A stretch of DNA of 64,000 nt from Cynocephalus volans. Taxonomy: Eukaryota > Chordata > Mammalia > Dermoptera > Cynocephalidae. Positions 57,301-64,000 of this stretch are shown here, piece after piece (position 1 is the first letter of the stretch; every line of letters starts with the position of its first letter). The stretch covers positions 190,608,501 through 190,672,500 of the forward strand of contig NC_084461.1 of the NCBI RefSeq assembly GCF_027409185.1, given 5' to 3'. Position numbers and translations under genes: made by a program. Under the pieces are notes generated by a model, which had not been told where the DNA came from, ran no database searches, and saw nothing but the letters and a program-made list of their open reading frames with translations.

Positions 57301-58100
57301 AGCTTGTACCTGGTTCGGAGGCTAAGTAAGTATTTACCTTCCAGTTTGGGGCTGGGGGGCGGGGGCCGCGCGATCCGAAAATGCGTCTCTCTTCCTCTCT
57401 CTCCTCACAAATATTTGGGGCCAGGGTTCCAAGGCCTAGTCGGGGAAGGACCCCCGCCCCCTTCGCCATCCCTGGAACTTGGAGAAGTTGCCCAAGGCCC
57501 GGAGCGCGCTCTATGTCCGCCTCCTCCTCCCCAGCCCAACGCGCCCATACTGGACTCCCCCACACTCGCGCCCCTGGGATCAGCGCCCTGGAGCTGCGTC
57601 AGCGCGGTTCTCTGGCTCCCCGAGCGCGCCGGGCTCCTTTTGTCACACACCGGGCTGGGGCCCAGCCGGGCCTTTCTCATGGAGAGAGAGTGGAGGCCGC
57701 GCGGCTTTGGTAGCTTTCCCCGCCTAGCAGCGGGGCCCGTGCCCAGGCCCAGGTTGGGGCCAGTGGTGTCATCTGGCCTGGTCCAGAACTTCGGAATTTC
57801 AGGCCTGAGCTCGCCGCTCAAGGGGCTCTGGAGGAGATGTGGAGAGAGGAAGGGAGATCCAGAGTGGACGGGTCTTCCCGCAGACAGCTCAGAGGTGGCG
57901 CAAGCCAAGTCTCTTCTTTCCTCGCCGCACCTTCCAGATCCTGGGTCAGCCAGTCGGGGCACCGTGGTGAATGGCAGGGGACGCTAGCGTCTGTGTGGGC
58001 GCTGTTTGCACTCACGCGGCGTGCGGGCTGTGTGTGCAAGTTCAGCCCCTCACAGAGCGAAGGAGGAGAGGCGCACATGTGTTTCGGGCTCCGGAGGGCG
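57300..58100. other. LHX5 upstream flank, CpG-rich then plain
   Basis: Unique, G+C-rich sequence without recognisable repeats or coding signals. It could contain first exons of a divergent antisense transcript. Confidence 0.3.
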
Positions 58101-58870
58101 CCGAGGGTGGTGGGAACTTGTGTATGTGTGTGTGGTGGTGGTGGGGATCTGAGGGGGATAAGAAGGGACCAGGCCTCCTTTCCCTTGGGGCCAACCCGGC
58201 CAGGCCACTGGCCACCGGGCGCTCCAAAATGCGGAGGCCGGAAATGCGCGGCTGGCGGGGATATTTGCTTGGCTCCTGGAAAGAGGGACGAGGGGTCCTG
58301 GCCCCAAGCGCAGGAGCTAGAGGAGTGTTTGTGCTAAGGCTTGGTTGTGAACGTGTATTTACTGAGTTTGCTAGTACACATTCGCTGTTTGAGAATTGCA
58401 TTTTTGCATCTGCTTCTGGTGTGTTAGTAATGAATCGTGTGTGAATGCATTTTGGCATGTGTATTTTTTCTGTACAGATTTACGTGTTTATAATTGTGTG
58501 TGGCCCTGCTAACGTTTGTGTGTATTGATGTGTTTATTTTTATTTATGTTGATCTGTGTCTATGTGTGTATGGTTACTTGAGACCGCACGAATGTGAGAG
58601 TGTTTGTTTGCATCTGTAAGTGTGCACTTGTGTAAGATTGTGGTGTGTGCTAACATTGATGTGAAGGTGTCCTTTAAAAAAATCTGTATGTGTGTGTTTC
58701 TGTGTAGGTGAGCGTGTGCATGCCTGAGACCCAGTGTGTATGTGACTGGGCTGGGTTGTGTATGATTGTGAGTGCAGAAGTTTGTAGATCTGTGTTTGTG
58801 TGCCCGTCACTATGTGTGTGCCCGTGTGTGTGTGTGCCCGTGTGTGTGTGTGTGTGTGTGTGTGTGGACA
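58100..58870 (+). repeat. Long TG-rich tract ending in (TG)n
   Basis: About 770 bp of degenerate tgtgtg/tgtgtat words on the plus strand, ending in purer TG at 58803-58866. A decayed or expanding dinucleotide satellite; Z-DNA-prone. Confidence 0.7.
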
Positions 58871-60340
58871 GCAGTATTTTCATTTATTCGACTTCTGTAG
58901 GTTTTGGGGGGTATGTATGTGTGTGTACTCCTAGCAGCACTTACCTTCATGGATTGAAGAGGAGCAGGATTTGTAGGTGTTTGTTTTGGGATACAGAGAT
59001 GCCCACTGGTTCCCCTGTTCCTCTTAAGGTCTAGCACTGTTCCCCATATTCTCTAGGGGAGGTGGTCTCGCTGGAGACAGGGAACTGATGGGTGCTGGTC
59101 ACTGGGTGGAGCACTGACCCATTAGGTGGGCCTCTGGGAAAGGAGTCCCCAACCTGGGCAGCTTCTGCCTGTTGGTGCTGTTACCTGATCCTCCAGCTTG
59201 TCTACACAGCATAGTAGTGACGCCAGTTAAATCCGGGCTTAGGCAGAAACAAGCAGGATAGATCTGGCTTGGCCTCCCAGGACTGGGCCAGAGAGGCTCC
59301 CAGAGCTCCAAATGAAACTGCCGTTTCTGGCCACACCTGGCCCTGCCCATCTGGGGAATGGACGATCCTTGAGCTCTGGAGGGCAGAGATGGAAAGAAAT
59401 AAGAACTGAGAGGAGAGAGGTGCCCAGGCTCCCGCTGGAGGCAAATTGCGCCGCCTTCTCGGTCTTTGTCTCACTGGGGTTTTTCTGTCTCTCCTGAGTT
59501 CTCGTCACATCTCTGTTTTCCTGTCTCCATTTCTCTCTTATGCTTGGCATCTGTTCTTTTTCTGTTTCCATTTCCCTCTGCTTCACCCTCACTTTCTTTC
59601 TCTCTCTGTCTCTCTCTCTTTTTCTTTTCCTCTTCCCGACTCTCTGCTGGGGCGTCCGAATCCAGCATTCAGCTTAACACTGTGTCGAACACTCCTCACT
59701 GTGCGGCGCACAGCTTTTGGGATGCGGGGAGAAGAATCGCAGCCCCCCCCCCTACACCCCACAGTCATTAAAAGCCTCCGTCTGACCACCTTCTCTGCTC
59801 CAGATGAGGCACACCAAGCCCACTCTCCTTCAGCCCCCCCACAAGGTATTAAAAGAGCCAGGTCTAGTGTGTCTTCCTAGTCTGGGCTCTGCTTACCTGC
59901 CACTGCTCCATCTGACTCTCAAATCCACCTACCCTCATCCGGATGTGCTTAAATGCCAATGCAATGCACAGCCAGGTCCCAGCCATCGTGATGCCAGGCC
60001 AGGGAGGTTGCGAGAACAGGGAAAAATATCAGAGAGCAGGCCTGGGTGTCCTCGAGCCATGGGGATGTAGGTGGGTAAGCCGGGGCTGAATCCCTAGTTG
60101 TAGGAGATGAGGGCTCTGCTTCCAGATGAAGCCCCTGGTCTAACCTTCCACCTCTTGTAGTGGAACTTACCCATCCTGCCCATGTTGCAGCCCTCTGGAC
60201 TTTCCCCGGGAGCCTCACCCTCAGTACAGCCCAGCCCCAGATCCAGACCCCCTCGGCCCAAGCGGACTGCCCGAAGCCTGCTCGGCCTTTTCCAGCTTAC
60301 CACCTTCCGGGGTACACAGCATCCGAAACGCCAGCAGACC
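58870..60340. other. Unique upstream DNA with a CT-rich stretch
   Basis: 59450-59640 is pyrimidine-rich (tctctctctgtctc). No mobile element or gene recognised in the rest. Confidence 0.4.
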
Positions 60341-60344
60341 AACT

Positions 60345-60700
60345 ATTAGATGCATTATCGTGCCCTAACAGCTCTAACAGATGGCGACCAGGCAGCAAAA
60401 ATCCCCTCCTATATGTAACTAATAAACCGCTTGTGTCTTAACAGGGTAATGCATGCAGACGCAGTCACTTATACAAGATGTTGATGGAATTTACTATATA
60501 AAAATCTTCCTCCTAGAGTAAAGAGTATCAACATTACAACTCGACAGACGACAGACGGCGGCGGGATAAGTAAAACAGACAAAAGACAAACAAGATAATA
60601 ATCTGTTTCCAATCACTTAAGCCCTGTAGAGTTAGTAATATGCGGTTTGCCTATTCCCCCTTGAGTTCGGTAATTAATTACCGGCGAGGAGGGGCACACC
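60345..60700. promoter_or_regulatory. Candidate enhancer with homeodomain palindrome
   Basis: AT-rich, repeat-free block between G+C-rich flanks. It has the perfect 16-bp palindrome CGGTAATTAATTACCG at 60668-60683, a doubled TAAT core of the type bound by homeodomain dimers. Confidence 0.45.
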
Positions 60701-61720
60701 CGCCCTGGGTGCGAGTTTTGAGGCTCGCTGAGCTGGGGCGTGGGGGTTGCCTTTCTCGATTTCTCCAGCCCCGGACACGCGGCGACGGCTGGAATAAGGG
60801 TTCTTTCGGGCTTTTGGAGCTGACCTTCCCGCAGGTTGAAGAGGACATTTCAGTTGCACCTCCCTACGCCTCATCGGAAAGTCTCGTGTCTGGGGGATTC
60901 TGCAGCCGAGCAGGAATACGGGACTTCTCTGGCGGCGTCTCTCTCTTCGACCCTCTTACGGCACCCCCTCCCTTTGAGTGGCCACGGCCACGAGTGGTCT
61001 GCTTTCCCGGAGAGCGCGCGCGCTGGGGGCCGCGGTGGCTCGGAGAACCCTGGAGGCGCGCCCCTGGCCCTTTTCTCCGGGTGGTATCTTGGGCGACGCA
61101 GCCGGTCCTCTCCTGACTTCGATCATTACCTTCCCCCGACCCCCCGCAACACGCATCCTCCGCTCCCCCGCCCCCCGAGAGCCAGCGCGGCTTTAACATT
61201 AAACAAACGCAGCGAGCGCCTAGGAGCTGCGCTCTCGGCCGGTCTGCGCGGCGGCGGCGGCGTTACAAATTGTAAATTTAAATTGCTCGCCGGATTCATT
61301 ACCTCCCCTCTTTGATTTCAGCCAGCCGTGAAAAATTATACTGGTGTACCACTGAGAAACTGTTTTGCCGCAAAGAGCCCGCGCCTAATCACTGCTTTTC
61401 TCCCTCCGACAAAAGTGTAATTATTTTGTTTGGGGTGTAAATATAGGCCGCGCCGCGCACACACACTCAGCGTCCCGCCGCGCCGCCGCGCACCGCCCAC
61501 CGCCCAGAGGGATCGGCCCCGCGAGTGGGAGCGCGCGTGGAGGCTGAGCCCCGCCGCACGGAGACTGGAGGAAAGCGGCCGGCTTGGAGAGCTTCGGCGA
61601 TACCCAGCGGGCCGTGCTGGCAGGCCGGGTCCCCAGTCCCTGTCCTCTGGAGTTCGGGTTTGCCCAAGGACCGCGCACCCTGTGCGCCCAGGCGGTCAGG
61701 GCTGGACGCCGGAGGAGTGT
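60700..61720. other. Distal upstream CpG island
   Basis: Dense CpG at 60.7-61.26 and 61.44-61.72 kb flanking an AT-rich block. About 4 kb upstream of the LHX5 promoter. No conserved reading frame found. Confidence 0.6.
61255..61450. promoter_or_regulatory. Candidate AT-rich enhancer inside the distal CpG island
   Basis: An abrupt AT-rich insert (acaaattgtaaatttaaatt, ttcattacc, cctaatcac, gtaattattttg) without repeat similarity. Such blocks are often conserved elements at homeobox loci. Confidence 0.45.
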
Positions 61721-61967
61721 GATGGATGAGTCAGGACGCGGGTCAGGCCTAGGCATGGGAGAGTGTCCCGACCTGGGCGGAACCCTGGGAGGCGAGGGCG
61801 GTGCGGCTGATGTGCCCTACTCACGCTGGGCCGTGGGCTGCTTGCTTTCCAGAACATCTCTGCGGGGCGCAGGGCCTTCCTGTCAGTTGAATCGTGCACG
61901 GCTTAATTAACGGTCTCGTTAACTGGGCAGGCCCGACCCGGGACGCTTAATCAAAAAGGCAGGGAAT

Positions 61968-62042
61968 CCCTCCCCTTCCCTCCCTCCCTCCCTTCCTTCC
62001 TTCCCGCCCTCCCTCCCTACTATCCCTTCCTTCCTCCCTCCC
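61968..62042 (+). repeat. (CCCT)n/(CCTT)n simple repeat
   Basis: A run of ccct and ccttccttcc units, pyrimidine-only on the plus strand. Confidence 0.85.
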
Positions 62043-63140
62043 AGGGAGAGCTGCAGGGGACAGGAATTAAATCAGCAATGGCACCCTTCCCTGAGTTTAC
62101 CCTCTCCTCAATCCTCCTCCACCCCCAGAGCAGGGAAGGGGAGCTCGGAGTCTGAGTCCAACCTCAGTCCGATCTCTGGGCTGGAACTTTAAGAAGACCG
62201 TGGGGCTGGAGCGAGCAGGAGTTGGGCAACACCATCTGAGTCAGGCTTATGGGGTCGCAGCGTCAGAGTCCAGGCTCGTGGAAGTCTGCTGGGGGCAGGC
62301 CCTGCATCCCCGGGTTGGAGCAAGTGAGCAGGGCGGGTCTGAGGTCCAGCCCCAAAGCGAGTGTGTGTGCTCGTGAGGGCTGGCCAGCTCAGATCCAGCT
62401 AGCAAGGGGTGGGGCAGGGCAAAGGGTCGCTTTTCTCCTTCCTACTCGCTCCCTCCCTGGAATGCATCCCGCAGAGGTCCTACCCCTCGGGCTGTGGCCA
62501 GCTTCAGGCAGGCTCCATCCCGCTGTTGGGTGCTCATCACCGGGACAGAACTGAGGCTCTAGTCACTAGGAGGGCACAGTCTAGGGTTGATCCCTGGGAC
62601 ACAGGGGGAAAACAGGTACAAGCCAGTCCCCCAACTTGTGAGGGAACACTGACATTTTTGTTTAGGAGGGAATGCCCCATGCTTGGCACAGAGCGGCCCA
62701 GGTACCCTGGCCAACTGCCGCATGAAGAAGCTCTGATTCCAGGCAGCCAGCTGCCCCGGGCAAGCCAGGGGTCCAAGCTGAGCATGGCTAGTATTTTCCT
62801 CGCTCTCTCCCCGGACATTGAGGCTTGGTATTTGAGGGCCGAGCTGGGGCATGCTGGGCTGTGGTCACAGCCCCTGTCGTCCCACACTAAGTGTATCTGA
62901 CTGTAGAGGCCATCCACCAAGCTGTTCCAAGAAGACGCCTGTAGCCCCACTTCAACTCTGGCCCAGAGAGCTTTCCAGGGAACCCTCAACTGCAAAATTA
63001 TGCTCCGTCTGACCAGCTAATCTGCGTCTTGCTCCCCCTTTCTTTTCTCTAGGTATTTTTTCCATCTGGGTAGCACTCTTCTCCCTCTCTCCCCCCTGCT
63101 CTCTCTATCCATTCTCTTCCACCTCTCTCCGCCCCTCCAT
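62043..63140. other. Unique upstream DNA, nothing recognised
   Basis: Non-repetitive, moderate G+C. No coding, RNA or mobile signal that I can support. Confidence 0.4.
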
Positions 63141-63149
63141 ATCCCACCT

Positions 63150-63380
63150 CCTTTTTGTTAGCCTAATATGGGTTCCTTTAGAATTCAGCCGACTTTGGCA
63201 GCCCGCGGCTGTGTGTGTGTGCGCGCGCGCCCGCGCGTGTGTGTATTTCTCGGTTGCTAATGATTGTGTGTTGATAGAGTAATGCAGTGGCCTCATTAGC
63301 CTTTGTTTAGAAGGTGTTAAAAGGGAAATCTGCATCGGAAAGCGGCGGTTTACACAGCAGCCGGGCTGAACGCCGCGCGC
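63150..63380. promoter_or_regulatory. Candidate conserved element with alternating purine-pyrimidine core
   Basis: Repeat-free except for gtgtgt/gcgcgc at 63210-63244. It contains ttgctaatgatt, tcattagcc and ggtgttaaaag motifs and runs into a CpG-rich flank. Confidence 0.35.
63210..63244 (+). repeat. (TG)n(CG)n alternating tract, Z-DNA-prone
   Basis: gtgtgtgtgt followed by gcgcgcgcgc and cgcgtgtgtg. Confidence 0.8.
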
Positions 63381-64000
63381 CGGGAGCGGGTCGGGTGGGG
63401 GGACTCCCCCGCGTCCCCCCCGCCAGGCGCCCGTAGCAGCGGACTCCGGGAGGAGGGAGGGGGCCAGGGAAGGCGACTCCCAGCTCTTCCCTCCCAAGGC
63501 GAGTATGTTTACCCTGCTGCGCGCCCTTCTGCTCTGCGGGGACCCCAGCAGGGAACGCGCTTTCTCTAAAACTCCTCTGAGCTGCTCAACAGTGCGCGGT
63601 GGCCTTTCTCCCCCAGGTTTCTTGGGGAGGAGGAAGGGGAGGACAGATGCTGCTTCGAAAAAAATTCCAGGGATTTTTTTGAGGGGGAGGGGGAGAGGTA
63701 TCTTATTTTAGAGGCTATACAAATTAGTTCGCAGCAGCTGGGGGTCTCCTGGCCGGCTGGTTGGTGGCGGTCCCCCTGCGCCCGGGATGCTCATGTGTGG
63801 ATCCCAAGCTTTAGAAGAATCTGTGACGAGTTCTCCTTCTTTCCTCCGAACACATTCACAGAGCACCCCGGGAAGAGCCTTTCCTGAGTGGGAGGTTCAT
63901 TCTTAAACTTACTTCGCCAGTTTACCCCCCCCCCCCAGGGCTCCACTTCGGGAACGAATTCCGTGAGGACCGAACTGTAGCTCGGCTGGCCTCCTGCTCT
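63380..64000. other. G+C-rich end of window, nothing named
   Basis: CpG-rich to about 63560, then unique. It includes a run of about a dozen C at 63926. The window ends here without a gene boundary. Confidence 0.4.

Noticed and set aside
57260-58450. Exons of a divergent LHX5 antisense lncRNA
   Set aside because: Such a transcript is known in human, but no splice pattern here allows me to place exons.
59446-59880. 144-codon reading frame upstream of LHX5
   Set aside because: Driven by the pyrimidine-rich tract (Ser/Phe/Leu runs). No splice or start evidence.

Overview
This is a vertebrate nuclear window. It has intron-split genes with GT..AG junctions, CpG islands and a dense layer of interspersed repeats (L1, L2, MIR, MER5/MER20 DNA elements, MaLR LTRs), which makes it placental mammal. 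The lineage clue is a set of tRNA-Ile-like SINEs present as monomers and as dimers. They resemble my recollection of the CYN SINEs of colugos (Dermoptera), and a lineage-specific truncated L1 accompanies them. No Alu or rodent B1/B2 is seen. Colugo is an inference (about 0.65); placental mammal is near certain. The gene pair matches human 12q24.13 (SDSL then LHX5, tail to tail).

Layout. 1-18,194: non-coding, mostly old L1, L2 and MIR, with a SINE cluster at 11.7-12.25 kb and two weak candidates for the SDSL promoter/5' exon (about 14.2 kb and 16.3-16.7 kb). 18,195-28,952 (+): SDSL, seven coding exons that join to exactly 329 codons plus stop, with every junction in phase. 28,953-47,400: an 18-kb intergenic repeat field with two repeat-free blocks (37.8-38.2 and 43.0-43.3 kb) that look like conserved regulatory elements. 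47,410-57,230 (-): LHX5, five coding exons giving exactly 402 residues (two LIM domains and a homeodomain), a 3' UTR ending near an AATAAA at 47,441-47,436, and a CpG-island promoter. 57,260-64,000: repeat-poor, CpG- and AT-motif-rich DNA upstream of LHX5 with several candidate developmental enhancers.

The two genes are unrelated in function. SDSL is a cytosolic PLP enzyme of serine/threonine catabolism, and LHX5 is a forebrain/interneuron LIM-homeodomain transcription factor. They are neighbours by old synteny, not by pathway.

I found no novel system (no operon, CRISPR array or defence locus). The most useful observations are two perfect palindromes inside candidate LHX5 enhancers (55,656-55,669 and 60,668-60,683), an X-box/CCAAT/TATA cluster at the LHX5 promoter that can be read in both directions, and a record of young and nested retroposon insertions with target-site duplications.
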